Positions 33,529-43,133 of a stretch of DNA of 47,439 bases are shown here, piece after piece. The stretch comes from Archaeoglobaceae archaeon (lineage in GTDB: Archaea; Halobacteriota; Archaeoglobi; Archaeoglobales; Archaeoglobaceae): assembly GCA_027064525.1 (NCBI GenBank), contig JAMOPJ010000022.1, forward strand, positions 1-47,439, written 5' to 3'. The translations under genes and the position numbers were made by a program. The number at the start of each line of letters is the position of its first letter. The stretch's first letter is position 1. The notes under the pieces are model-generated. The model was not told the origin of the DNA. It did no database searches and saw only the letters and a program-made list of their open reading frames with translations.

Positions 33529-34965
33529 CTAACCTAAGAATTTTCTTATGTAAGCTGCTCTGACGATCTTTTCCTCATCCAGCTTGTCCAGATTTTGAAT
33601 AATCTCATCCGTAACCCCTTTGTGCTCTTCATGCATCTCAAATTCGAATCTGTCTACAACTAAATGCTTTGCCACTTCATTTGGGATTATTTGAAGAACC
33701 TTCGGATTGTAGAACTGCAAAGCGTCGATTATATCCTCACCGCAGATTTCCATTACGAAATCCAATTCGGATTCGTTCAAACAGCTCAAGCCTAATATTT
33801 CTGGTGGCAAACCGATCGAATACAGGGAGCAGCAGAAAGGAATTGCCCTCGGCAAAGTTGAACCATTCAAGCTTCTAGGGTAACCGTATAACCCTATGTG
33901 AAGCTTTCTCTCCCTCCTTTTCGGCACGTAATTAGCTATGCGATTTATTAACCCAACAAGAGCAGATATGAGCTTTCTGTATTCATCTGAAGTCTTTCTG
34001 ATTATATTCAAAGCACGATCGATCTCTATACCTTCACTTTTCCTTCTTTTGCTTTTATTTATCTTCTCGATCGCGTTAGCCACATCTCTCTCAGGATGAT
34101 CGTATTTGAAAGCGGATTGGATCGTGAAGGTTTGGACGTTTCTCCATTCGTCCAAAATCCTGTCTACTGTATTTGGTCTCAAATTTCCCCTAAACGGAGA
34201 ACTCCCAAAGCCGACGATCGGATAAATCGGAATCGATAGCTTTTTCTCTAACTCTTCAAGTTTCATGAGTGCGACCTTCAAAGCGAGAGTTGATGCAACC
34301 ATCCCATAATTCAAAGCTAAATCGGACTTCGCTAGAAATACCCTCTGATATTCGACGAACTTATCGCTCAGATAACTCTCAACTATCTTATCGCAGTTCA
34401 GAATGTAAGGAAGGTCTTCGATAAGTGGAATGACGTTTATCTCATGGGGCTTGAACTCTCCGATCCACTCTGCAATCGTTATATCACCATAGAAGAAAGA
34501 TTTGTTCTGCTTTCCGACGACGAAGTTCTTATAGTAGTAGAAAACCCTGTTCAGTTCTATGTGTGAAGTAACCATTGGCAGGATGACTTCGAAGATCGGT
34601 GCGATGTCCTCACCGTAAAATAGCTTCGATGCATCGAAGCTTCGAGGAATACTTTCGAGTGTTTCGAGCAAAACCTTGGCTTCAGCTCTCTCCCAACTTG
34701 GATTTGGAACTCTGAGGGTAAGCCGGACATCCTTACCCAGAATTACGTCCCTGAAGAAGTGTTCATACCTTGAAAGAAGCTTCTTAACTACGAAGTTGTC
34801 GACCTCTTTTCCTTCGTAATCCCACATTTGCTCTTGGCAACTCAAATGGGAGAAAACGTAAAATGCTTCTTTAACTTCATCATCGCCTTTAATGACTGGA
34901 GATTCGGCAAAAAAGGGTGTTATGACGTTATCCGGATGCTGAGTGCTCATCGTTCGTGGAACCAT
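33529..34965 (-). CDS. ppcA: Archaeal-type phosphoenolpyruvate carboxylase
   Basis: PpcA forms oxaloacetate from PEP and bicarbonate. The protein is 478 residues, about half the bacterial length, as in the archaeal family. Its N-terminus (MVPRTMSTQHPDN) and the inner VGFGSSPFRGNLRPNT are family hallmarks, the latter a PEP/metal site region. The C-terminus ends YIRKFLG. It is probably co-oriented with purP. About 120 AT-rich bases separate its start from the pyrI stop. Confidence 0.95.
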   Translation of the reverse strand: MVPRTMSTQHPDNVITPFFAESPVIKGDDEVKEAFYVFSHLSCQEQMWDYEGKEVDNFVVKKLLSRYEHFFRDVILGKDVRLTLRVPNPSWERAEAKVLLETLESIPRSFDASKLFYGEDIAPIFEVILPMVTSHIELNRVFYYYKNFVVGKQNKSFFYGDITIAEWIGEFKPHEINVIPLIEDLPYILNCDKIVESYLSDKFVEYQRVFLAKSDLALNYGMVASTLALKVALMKLEELEKKLSIPIYPIVGFGSSPFRGNLRPNTVDRILDEWRNVQTFTIQSAFKYDHPERDVANAIEKINKSKRRKSEGIEIDRALNIIRKTSDEYRKLISALVGLINRIANYVPKRRERKLHIGLYGYPRSLNGSTLPRAIPFCCSLYSIGLPPEILGLSCLNESELDFVMEICGEDIIDALQFYNPKVLQIIPNEVAKHLVVDRFEFEMHEEHKGVTDEIIQNLDKLDEEKIVRAAYIRKFLG

Positions 34966-35085
34966 CTTACTTAGTTTATCTGAAATTAAATAAAAGAGTT
35001 ACCTTACTTTAAATAGTAGTTAACAAATTCGATGAGTAGTTTGGAGTTTGCACTTAATGGTAAAAATAAATTGGTTTAATATAAA

Positions 35086-35550
35086 TTAAACAATGTATTT
35101 ATCAACATCTTTTATCTTCCTTCCGCAGTAGTAGCACTTAGCAACTACCCTATCATTCTCTACAAAGACGTAGAACCTTGGAATTATCGGCTCTCTGCTG
35201 TTTGTTATGCAGTTCCTGTTCGGACAACTCAGAATTCCTTCGATCATCTCTGGCAAGGTCACCTTAAACTTTTTCTGAATATCGTAATCCTTAATCAGAT
35301 TTATCGTAGCTTTTGGAGCTATCAGAGCAATCTTATTTAGCTCTTCTTCGCCTATGAACTTTCCTTCAACCTTCACGATGTCCTTTTTTCCCATCTTTTC
35401 GCTTGGAACGTTCATGACCATCGAGACAGTCTCCTTGCTTCCGGGTCCTATTCCCAAAATTCTAAGCACGAGTAAGGCTTTTCCAGCGTTTATGTGATCT
35501 ATGACCGTTCCCTCCTTAATCTTACTTATGACAAGCTCCTTTTCAGCCAT
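35086..35550 (-). CDS. pyrI: Aspartate carbamoyltransferase regulatory chain
   Basis: PyrI is the nucleotide-binding regulatory subunit of aspartate carbamoyltransferase. The protein is 154 residues. The N-terminal allosteric domain (GTVIDHINAGKALLVLRIL) is followed by the C-terminal zinc domain with CPNRNC and CYYC, the four ligands. It lies 9 bases downstream of pyrB and is in the same operon. Confidence 0.97.
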   Translation of the reverse strand: MAEKELVISKIKEGTVIDHINAGKALLVLRILGIGPGSKETVSMVMNVPSEKMGKKDIVKVEGKFIGEEELNKIALIAPKATINLIKDYDIQKKFKVTLPEMIEGILSCPNRNCITNSREPIIPRFYVFVENDRVVAKCYYCGRKIKDVDKYIV

Positions 35551-35559
35551 AAAACCACC

Positions 35560-36528
<969 letters not shown>

Positions 36529-36545
36529 TCAACACAAATTCTTTT

Positions 36546-37622
36546 GTGGTTGAAAAGATCGTTTTAGCGATAGATCGAGATAACGATTTGGGTAGGAAAG
36601 CGGGCATCGCTTCTCCTGTCATTGGTAGAGATGCAAACTTGAACGCTGCGATCAAGCTTGCTGAAGCAGATCCTGAGGATTCGGACATAAACACGATTTT
36701 CGGAGCTATAAAGGTCTACGACGAGCTCAAGCAGAAGGGGGAGGATGTAGAGGTAGTAACGATCTGTGGTGATGAGAGAATTGGTGTTATTTCGGATTCT
36801 AAGATAGCGGAGCAGCTTGATGAGATCGCACAAAAACTGGGAGCAAAGAGTGTGATAGTAGTCACAGACGGTTCTGAGGATGAATTCGTTCTACCGATAA
36901 TCTCTTCGAGGTTCAGAATAGACGGTGTTGTCAGAATAATCGTAAAGCAAAGCAAAACGATTGAGAGCACGTATTATCTCATAAAGAAGATGCTCGACGA
37001 TCCAAAGATCGCAAGAGCAACTCTTGCACCTTTAGGAATAATCCTGACAGTATATTCGATCTCTCTAATTTTAAAAAATCCGGAGTGGGGATTGGGAGCC
37101 ATAACACTCGTTTTAGGTGTTTACTTCTTGGTGAAGGCTTACGGATTTGAGGAATCTGTGGAGAATTATCTATCAACGGTAAAGCAATCACTGATGGAAG
37201 GGAGACTTTCGTTCGTCATGTATATTATCGCACTGATTTTATTCATTATAGGTATAATTCAAGGGTTTTACAACTTTTGGATGTTATACAATCAGAAGGT
37301 CATGCCCGGAGTTGTTACACTTATAGTATCCTTCATCTATGGCTCGATCTGGTGGATCGTAGCTTCTGGATTGTCGGCAACTCTCGGTAAGATCTTTGAC
37401 CACATCCTTGAAAAGAAATCCTTCAAAAAGCATATAACCATGATGTTCATGATCGTAGCGGCTGGGTGGGCTTTCTGGGGGGCGAGCGCGTTTTTGCTTA
37501 GCAAGAGCAACGTGATTAATGTCGGAGAATCTCCATTACAGAGCTTGGTGATGTCTATAGTGGCGGCAATACTTATATCTCTGCTTGGAATAATACCGCT
37601 TAAGATTGGACATGAAGGCTGA
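36546..37622 (+). CDS. DUF373 family membrane protein
   Basis: The 358-residue protein has a cytoplasmic N-terminal alpha/beta domain (IVLAIDRDNDLGRKAG, then VVTICGDERIGV and VIVVTDGSEDEFVLPII) and about seven C-terminal transmembrane helices from about residue 160. That is the DUF373 layout, widespread in euryarchaea and of unknown function. It starts with GTG. Its end overlaps the phosphoesterase start by 11 bases, so they are likely co-expressed. Confidence 0.85.
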   Translation: MVEKIVLAIDRDNDLGRKAGIASPVIGRDANLNAAIKLAEADPEDSDINTIFGAIKVYDELKQKGEDVEVVTICGDERIGVISDSKIAEQLDEIAQKLGAKSVIVVTDGSEDEFVLPIISSRFRIDGVVRIIVKQSKTIESTYYLIKKMLDDPKIARATLAPLGIILTVYSISLILKNPEWGLGAITLVLGVYFLVKAYGFEESVENYLSTVKQSLMEGRLSFVMYIIALILFIIGIIQGFYNFWMLYNQKVMPGVVTLIVSFIYGSIWWIVASGLSATLGKIFDHILEKKSFKKHITMMFMIVAAGWAFWGASAFLLSKSNVINVGESPLQSLVMSIVAAILISLLGIIPLKIGHEG

Positions 37623-38241
37623 AATAATTCCAAACGAACCGGCGATATTGCTTAGGGGAAGGAGAAAGATTTTGCTCGTTGCAGACTTACATATAGGTCT
37701 CATCAATTTTTATGATAAAAAAATTATAGAAAAATTGAAAAACTTAGCTGAAAGCGTGGAAGCTGATGAAGTTATCGTGCTCGGAGATCTCAAGCATAGG
37801 ATTGGTAGATACCACAAGCTGGAAAGATTGTTCGATGGATTTGGGATTCCTTTAGCCGTTGTTAAGGGAAATCACGATGGCGGTTTGGATTGCTTCGAAG
37901 TCTTAAGCTCCAAAGGTGTAAGAATCGGAAAGTTCGGTTTGTTTCACGGACATGCTATGCCGGATGATGACGTTATGAAAGCAGATACGCTTATCTTTGC
38001 CCATGCACATCCTTCGGTGCTGATAAGAGATGATGTGGGGGGTAGTAAGGAGAGAGTTTGGGTTTTCGGCGAATTTGATGGTAAAAAACTCGTGATCATG
38101 CCAGCCTTTAACGACCTATGTGCTTCAACACCAATAAATGTTGAAAGGCCAGCTGGAGTTATGTTTAAGAGATGGGATTACAGAAGTGCTGAAGTCATCA
38201 TGCTCGACGGAACCTATTTGGGTTGTCTCAAGCTTTTGTAG
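37612..38241 (+). CDS. Archaeal metallophosphoesterase
   Basis: This 209-residue calcineurin-like phosphoesterase has the metal motifs LLVADLHIG, VIVLGDLKHR, VVKGNHDGG and FGLFHGHAMP with FAHAHP. It matches the archaeal DNA/nucleotide phosphoesterase-like group (COG1407 type). The substrate is unknown. The ATG overlaps the DUF373 stop; an in-frame TTG six bases earlier is less likely. Confidence 0.88.
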   Translation: MKAEIIPNEPAILLRGRRKILLVADLHIGLINFYDKKIIEKLKNLAESVEADEVIVLGDLKHRIGRYHKLERLFDGFGIPLAVVKGNHDGGLDCFEVLSSKGVRIGKFGLFHGHAMPDDDVMKADTLIFAHAHPSVLIRDDVGGSKERVWVFGEFDGKKLVIMPAFNDLCASTPINVERPAGVMFKRWDYRSAEVIMLDGTYLGCLKLL

Positions 38242-38267
38242 TTCAAGTTGTAATGTAATAATAAAAA

Positions 38268-38819
38268 TCAAAGACCGTTCCACCTTTTGTAGTCGATTTC
38301 TAAGCCTAATAGCTCCATAACCCTTGCAACCGTGTGATTTACTATGTCACCGACAGTTTTAGGCTTTATGTAAAACGCTGGAACCGGTGGCATTATTATC
38401 GCTCCAATCTCAGCAAGCCTGCATAAAGTTTTTAGGTGGCCTAGATGCAGAGGCGTTTCCCTGACAAGTAAAACTAATTTTCTACGCTCCTTTAGAGTTA
38501 CATCTGCCGCTCTTGTGATTAGATTGTCGGTGATCCCGTAGGCTATGCTTGAGGCGGTTTTTATGCTGCACGGGGCTATGACCATTCCGTCGTGTCTAAA
38601 GCTACCACTTGAAATCGGTGCGTCAATCTGATCTTCCTCGTAATATTTGGTGGCAAGCTTTTTTACATCGTTTACATCGTATTCGGTTTCGACTTTTAGG
38701 GTGATCTTTGCAGCTTTTGAAACTATTACATGAACCTCGGCAATTTTTCTAAGCTCTTCGATTAACCTTATCCCGTAAATCTGGCCAGAAGCTCCAGTTA
38801 AAGCTACTATAAATCTCAT
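38268..38819 (-). CDS. ubiX: UbiX-type flavin prenyltransferase
   Basis: UbiX makes prenylated FMN for UbiD decarboxylases. The protein is 183 residues with the FMN-binding N-terminus (FIVALTGASGQIYGIRL), a PCSIKTASSIAYGITDNLI loop and RKLVLLVRETPLHLGHLKTL. The start overlaps the stop of the coiled-coil membrane protein (ATGA), so the two are in one transcription unit. A UbiD partner is not in this window. Confidence 0.93.
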   Translation of the reverse strand: MRFIVALTGASGQIYGIRLIEELRKIAEVHVIVSKAAKITLKVETEYDVNDVKKLATKYYEEDQIDAPISSGSFRHDGMVIAPCSIKTASSIAYGITDNLITRAADVTLKERRKLVLLVRETPLHLGHLKTLCRLAEIGAIIMPPVPAFYIKPKTVGDIVNHTVARVMELLGLEIDYKRWNGL

Positions 38820-40021
38820 CTAAGCTCGTCCCACTTCCTCTTCTGTCTCCACTTGGATATCGCAATTGCTGCGATGCTACCTCCAACTATTACAGCAATG
38901 CCGATTCCGATGTATGTGAGGATTTTTGTATCAAACTTGAAACTAAATCCTCCAGATGTTGGTGTCTTTGTTGGTGTTGTCAAAGCCTCCCCTTGGATCT
39001 CGGTAATCATATACTTTACCTTTTTGTTTAGAGGATCCAAGTCTTTTAGTATCTTGTTTGCCAACTTCTTGGCTTCACAGTATTCTTCCTGCTCGATGTA
39101 ATTCTTAATCTTGTCAGATTTATCGATTATGTCCTCATACTTAGACTTAATTTCAGTAAGTTCAATTTCATATGTTGCCATCGTTTTTCCTTCATTTTTA
39201 GCCTGCTGAATTAGGTATTCGAGCTTTACCATTGCTATCTTAAGATCGTCAAGCTTCTCCTTAATCTGATCGTATAGAAATAGTGCTTCGGTTTTGTTCA
39301 GTCCAGATTCAATTTTGTTCAGGTAATTTTCAGCCGACTTGAGGCACCTGTCCGACTTTACATACTCTTTATCGTTGTAATAGCTTTCAGCTAACGTGAT
39401 GTTGTCAGATGCCAATTTGATGTATTTGTTTAGTTCAACTGTGTCTGCACCCATCTCATCGAGCCTAACGATCTCGGACTTGAGTTTGGATAATCTATCT
39501 TTTAGAGTATTTATATCATCCGTAAACTTGGTGGGATTGACTATCGTAACTACAACCGATGGCAAAACGTTATCCTCGGCATCTTGCACATCTATCCACA
39601 AGATCGCTTTTTCTTCGAGTCTGGGGTTTATGGATGGGATCTTCCCAGTTACGCTGATGTTGAGTTCGTATAAACCATAATCCCACTCGTTTACATTTAT
39701 ACTAAAATCGTTTATTCCAACAATACCATCATCCTTATACATGATACGGCCATCGATCTTGGCATCTTCAAGAGCGGTATTTACGTAATAATATCTACCA
39801 TCTATTTTTGTTGCATCGTCATCAGTCTTCGGTTTTATAACATACAATATTTTTATGCTATCTCCTGGTTTTGTTACTATTACCGTCTCATTTGGTATGT
39901 ATGTTTTATCGTTGACTTTTATGATGGGTTCAGCAAAGTTATCTTTCGTTACGGTTTCAGCGGCAAAAGCTGATTTGATGCTGATTAGTAGGACGAGCAA
40001 AAAAATAAACCATCTTTTCAT
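38816..40021 (-). CDS. Membrane-anchored surface protein with coiled coil
   Basis: The 401-residue protein has a signal peptide (WFIFLLVLLISIKSAFA), a beta-rich external domain to about residue 165, a long coiled-coil-like helical region of about 180 residues rich in Lys, Glu and Leu, a Thr/Pro/Ser linker (TTPTKTPTSGG), and a C-terminal transmembrane helix with a basic tail (KWRQKRKWDELR). It resembles anchored archaeal surface proteins. It lies 9 bases downstream of cetZ and has its own SD (GAGGTGATG). A link to cell shape is inferred from that position. Confidence 0.65.
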   Translation of the reverse strand: MKRWFIFLLVLLISIKSAFAAETVTKDNFAEPIIKVNDKTYIPNETVIVTKPGDSIKILYVIKPKTDDDATKIDGRYYYVNTALEDAKIDGRIMYKDDGIVGINDFSINVNEWDYGLYELNISVTGKIPSINPRLEEKAILWIDVQDAEDNVLPSVVVTIVNPTKFTDDINTLKDRLSKLKSEIVRLDEMGADTVELNKYIKLASDNITLAESYYNDKEYVKSDRCLKSAENYLNKIESGLNKTEALFLYDQIKEKLDDLKIAMVKLEYLIQQAKNEGKTMATYEIELTEIKSKYEDIIDKSDKIKNYIEQEEYCEAKKLANKILKDLDPLNKKVKYMITEIQGEALTTPTKTPTSGGFSFKFDTKILTYIGIGIAVIVGGSIAAIAISKWRQKRKWDELR

Positions 40022-40030
40022 TGCATCACC

Positions 40031-41215
40031 TCACACCAGTGGTTCTATATCCTCATCGAATATTGCAAGAGTTTTTTCAATCCTCTCCTTCTCGATCTCC
40101 TCAATCTCCTCTTTAGCTTCAACTGCAAGTCTCTGTAACTGCTTAACCCTCGGAATATCCGTGACATTTGCCAAAACGACTAAAGCGGCGACGTATTTGG
40201 TTCTTCTCGTCGGATAATCTCCGGCTCTAACTTCCACTCCGGCAATCTGCTCTTCAAGCCAGATCTTAGCTTTCTCCAGACCTTTCCTATCCAAATGCTC
40301 TGGAGGACCAGCGACGAGCACCAACGCCCTCTCTGCACTCCTTATATTGCACGGAACGGTAAGTCTTCCCAAGGCCGCTCTCCTAACGAGAGACGCTATT
40401 TTAGTAGCCTTGTCCTCTTCCATTATGTTGGGTTCTTTTTCTTCCTTCTTCTTGAAGAAGGGTAGCTTTATCTTTGCAACCGGCGCCTTCTTCTTTTCTT
40501 CGGCCAAGCTCGTAGCGTAGCCTATTGCGGAAATCCCTCCTCCCCTAAGCGTATTTATAACTTCGGCGCTGTCTATGACCATCTCTCCAATCATTCCTTC
40601 CTCCACCGGCTCACCCGCCCTCGCGAGAACGGCTAAACGCTTGACTATCTCTTCATTGATCTTGGCGAAACTCTCTTTCAAGCTAAGACCTTCAAACTTC
40701 CAGGCGCCGTTATCGACGAGTATTAGATTATCGACGTATTTGAGCAGGGAAACCATGCTTCTCGCAGCGTTTAACGAATACAGCTTACCCTCCTCTGGAG
40801 CTGGCAGAATTCCGACTACATATACCGGTTCTGAATACATCTCAGAAAGATATTTCGCAAGCACCGGAGCCCCTCCACTTCCCGTTCCTCCTCCCAAACC
40901 AGCTATGATTAGAAAAGCATCAATCTCATGCGTTCCCCTCTCATCTATAGCACTCAAGATCGTTTCGATCTCATCCCGAGCTATCTTGGCTCCCAACCTG
41001 TTGTCGGTTCCGACTCCGTGTCCCTTGACTACAGTCTGCCCTATCAGGATTCTGTCCTTCATTGGAACGTGCTTTAGCCCCATCAAATCTGTTCTTGCGG
41101 TATTTATGGCTAAGGTCTTGATCGTGACTCCTGATCCTCTCATCTTCTCATTTTCGAGGAATAAATCGAGTATTTTTCCTCCTGCTTGCCCGAAACCGAT
41201 TACAAAGAACTTCAT
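40031..41215 (-). CDS. cetZ: CetZ-type tubulin/FtsZ homologue
   Basis: The 394-residue GTPase has the tubulin signature GLGGGTGSGGAP at about 106-117 and the N-terminal FFVIGFGQAGGKILD. N-terminal motifs INTARTDL and GVGTDNRLGAKIARDE, and the C-terminal helical tail, are those of CetZ (also called FtsZ3), which controls cell shape in archaea. A Lys-rich insertion lies in the middle (KIKLPFFKKKEEKE). It precedes the coiled-coil surface protein in the same direction. Confidence 0.88.
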   Translation of the reverse strand: MKFFVIGFGQAGGKILDLFLENEKMRGSGVTIKTLAINTARTDLMGLKHVPMKDRILIGQTVVKGHGVGTDNRLGAKIARDEIETILSAIDERGTHEIDAFLIIAGLGGGTGSGGAPVLAKYLSEMYSEPVYVVGILPAPEEGKLYSLNAARSMVSLLKYVDNLILVDNGAWKFEGLSLKESFAKINEEIVKRLAVLARAGEPVEEGMIGEMVIDSAEVINTLRGGGISAIGYATSLAEEKKKAPVAKIKLPFFKKKEEKEPNIMEEDKATKIASLVRRAALGRLTVPCNIRSAERALVLVAGPPEHLDRKGLEKAKIWLEEQIAGVEVRAGDYPTRRTKYVAALVVLANVTDIPRVKQLQRLAVEAKEEIEEIEKERIEKTLAIFDEDIEPLV

Positions 41216-41307
41216 GGTTTCACCGTTAACTTAGCGTTTAAGCAATTTTAATTTAAGCCTTTCTGTAATTGTTAAATTAGCCGTATAAAATTTGTGGAGG
41301 TGGTGCA

Positions 41308-41652
41308 ATGTTCGTCGACGATTACAGCTTCGGTAGAATCGTAATCAACGGTAAGACTTACAGAAACGACGTGATAGTTTCGAGAGATTGGCTCAATTCG
41401 AACTGGTGGCGTAAGGAGGGACATGTCGTTAGCTTAGAGGATATCAGAGAGATCTTGGAAAGAAATCCGGAAGTGGTAGTATTCGGAACTGGAGCTTACG
41501 GTGCTGTTAAGGTTAGGAGAGAAGTTATAGACGAGCTTGAGAGGAGAGGAATCGAAGTCATCTGCGAGCCTACTGCTAAAGCTGTTGAGATTTACAACAG
41601 ACTTCTGAAAGAGGGTAAGAAAGTGGTTTTGGCGGCTCATTTGACTTGCTGA
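41308..41652 (+). CDS. MTH938/DUF498 family protein
   Basis: A 114-residue protein of the MTH938-like (DUF498) family, with conserved IVINGKTYRNDVIV, PEVVVFGTGAYG and CEPTAKAVEIYNRL. The family has a Rossmann-like fold and is of unknown function in archaea; a eukaryotic relative helps assemble complex I. An SD GGAGGTGG lies a few bases before the ATG. It converges on the next gene with 3 bases between. Confidence 0.85.
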   Translation: MFVDDYSFGRIVINGKTYRNDVIVSRDWLNSNWWRKEGHVVSLEDIREILERNPEVVVFGTGAYGAVKVRREVIDELERRGIEVICEPTAKAVEIYNRLLKEGKKVVLAAHLTC

Positions 41653-41655
41653 TAT

Positions 41656-42162
41656 TTATTTTAGTTCTACTCCTCTCATTCTGCTGTATTCTATTTCCGC
41701 GAGTATTATCTCCAGTAGCTCTCTTTCCTCTGGAATTACATCCATAAGCCTGTGTAGCAAGGATCTTATCAGCGAGATGTCTTTTCTACACCTGTCGATG
41801 AGTGGGATCAGGTATGGTATTCTGAATTCACCGTTAGAATAATGGATATCCCTTAAAAGTTCATCATTGACGGGTTTGATCTCTTCCCCTATCTTTGGAG
41901 CGGTTCTTGGCTCATCCAGATTTATCTTGCATAGTGATATGCATCTGGCAACCTTCTTTCCCTCGGAGATATCGGGCATGAACATTTTGATCTCCTCTCT
42001 GTCGAGTTCGCCCAAATACTTAGCATACTCCGGCTCCTCCTGATAGACCGATGCTACTATCGCCAAGATGTCCCCGCAGAGAACGATGTCCCCAACAGAA
42101 ATTTCTTCAACTTCAGCTTCGAATTCGCTGTGACTCAAAACTCTGATCACCCTTCCGAGCAT
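41656..42162 (-). CDS. Conserved archaeal protein with HAS-barrel-like N-terminus
   Basis: This 168-residue protein starts LGRVIRVLSHSEFEAEVE and continues SVGDIVLCGDILAIVASVYQ, a small beta-barrel pattern like the HAS barrel of HerA-type ATPases. The rest is helical (IPEERELLEIILAEIEYS). No ATPase domain follows. A role linked to DNA repair or the Cas4-like nucleases nearby is possible but only by family likeness and location. Confidence 0.5.
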   Translation of the reverse strand: MLGRVIRVLSHSEFEAEVEEISVGDIVLCGDILAIVASVYQEEPEYAKYLGELDREEIKMFMPDISEGKKVARCISLCKINLDEPRTAPKIGEEIKPVNDELLRDIHYSNGEFRIPYLIPLIDRCRKDISLIRSLLHRLMDVIPEERELLEIILAEIEYSRMRGVELK

Positions 42163-42205
42163 CTATGCTTAGCTGTGACAATTCTTATAAAACGCTTGCT
42201 GATTT

Positions 42206-42268
42206 CTCAGTTTAGTGATGATGCCTACGGGGTCTGAGCCGCAGTGATGACCGTGCCCTAAACTGAGT
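42206..42268 (+). ncRNA. C/D-box sRNA 1
   Basis: Box C GTGATGA (42215-42221), box D' CTGA (42234-42237), box C' GTGATGA (42244-42250) and box D CTGA (42263-42266) are perfectly spaced with two 12-nt guides (TGCCTACGGGGT and CCGTGCCCTAAA). CTCAGTTTA and TAAACTGAG at the ends form a nine-base terminal stem. Such RNAs guide 2'-O-methylation. I did not identify the targets. Confidence 0.9.
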
Positions 42269-42269
42269 T

Positions 42270-42321
42270 GTGATGATTCACTCCCCTCCTGAGCGGTGAT
42301 GAAGACGCGCGAGAATGCTGA
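42270..42321 (+). ncRNA. C/D-box sRNA 2
   Basis: Box C GTGATGA (42270-42276), D' CTGA (42289-42292), C' GTGATGA (42296-42302) and D CTGA (42318-42321). The guides are TTCACTCCCCTC and AGACGCGCGAGAATG. It begins three bases after sRNA 1 box D, so both probably come from one precursor. The C'-D' spacer is only three bases, as in compact archaeal sRNAs. Confidence 0.85.
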
Positions 42322-42344
42322 TACTTTTGGTTTGGGGCTAAATT

Positions 42345-42380
42345 ATTGCATGGGTTAAATCATTAAATATGATTTGCAAC
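42345..42380. repeat. Short dispersed repeat, copy 4
   Basis: GGTTAAATCAT, TAAA, TATGAT, TTGCAAC. It shares the ATCAT/ATGAT stem and CAAC end with the copy at 32293, though the TGTTGAT start is weak here. It lies between two sRNA genes. Confidence 0.4.
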
Positions 42381-42460
42381 GATCATGAGCACAACTCTCT
42401 CAAAAAGCTTGGTTTGCATCAGCTAAAAGCTAATATATTTTTCATCAAAATTTTTCGATA

Positions 42461-42515
42461 CCGATGATGATTGGAGGGGTCTCTGAGATAGTGATGAAAA
42501 GCCGCCAATCTGAGG
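42461..42515 (+). ncRNA. C/D-box sRNA 3
   Basis: Box C ATGATGA (42464-42470), D' CTGA (42483-42486), C' GTGATGA (42491-42497) and D CTGA (42510-42513). Guides are TTGGAGGGGTCT and AAAGCCGCCAAT. Flanking ACC and GGT can close the stem. It is followed immediately by the minus-strand Cas4-like gene end. Confidence 0.85.
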
Positions 42516-43085
42516 TCATCTCTTTCTAATCTTGTTCGGGCAGATGACTGCGAAGTGGCAGTATCTGCACTCCCAGTCGTATCTCGGTGCCTTCTTGTCG
42601 ACGATTAGTTTTAGTATATCCTCCTCGCTCGTTCGATCTTCTACGATATACTCCGCAAACCTATCGGGTGTTACGTAAACTAAGACTGTCTTTTCCAAAT
42701 CGTAAAGCCAGTTGTAGATCTTAGCTTGCAAAACGTGGTGCTCGTATGGAATCTCGATATCAGCTCTGGAAGTCTTGATCTCTATTCCGACTCTTCCTAT
42801 GATGGCATCTATCCTTCCCACGATTTTGTATTCTCCTATCTGTTTCTCCGCTCTAACCTCGATTTCAGCGTTAAGCTCTGAAGATAGGAGGTTCTCCAAT
42901 CCCAAATGGACAAGAGATCCCAAAATAGTGTTCGGTGTGAAAACCGTAGCCCGATAAAGCTCGGGATACTTTTCTTCGAACTCTCTTTTTAGAGGACATC
43001 TAATCAAATCGGTGACCCAAATTCCATCCCTTTCGTGCTTCTCAAGCTCCTTCAAACGCCACGAAATAACTATTTCTGTAATCAC
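42516..43085 (-). CDS. Cas4-like PD-(D/E)XK nuclease (1)
   Basis: The 189-residue protein has an N-terminal Cys (LIRCPLKREFEEKYPE), the nuclease core GRIDAIIGRVGIEIKTSRAD (Asp, then Glu and Lys) and three C-terminal Cys in CRYCHFAVICP, which together suit an Fe-S cluster as in Cas4/Dna2-like exonucleases. No Cas1, Cas2 or array is nearby. Start is GTG. It is divergent from the second Cas4-like gene with about 50 bases between. Confidence 0.78.
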   Translation of the reverse strand: MITEIVISWRLKELEKHERDGIWVTDLIRCPLKREFEEKYPELYRATVFTPNTILGSLVHLGLENLLSSELNAEIEVRAEKQIGEYKIVGRIDAIIGRVGIEIKTSRADIEIPYEHHVLQAKIYNWLYDLEKTVLVYVTPDRFAEYIVEDRTSEEDILKLIVDKKAPRYDWECRYCHFAVICPNKIRKR

Positions 43086-43133
43086 ATAATATAATTCAAT
43101 CGAAAAATTTTAAAGTTTGTGTTACAAGCTTTT

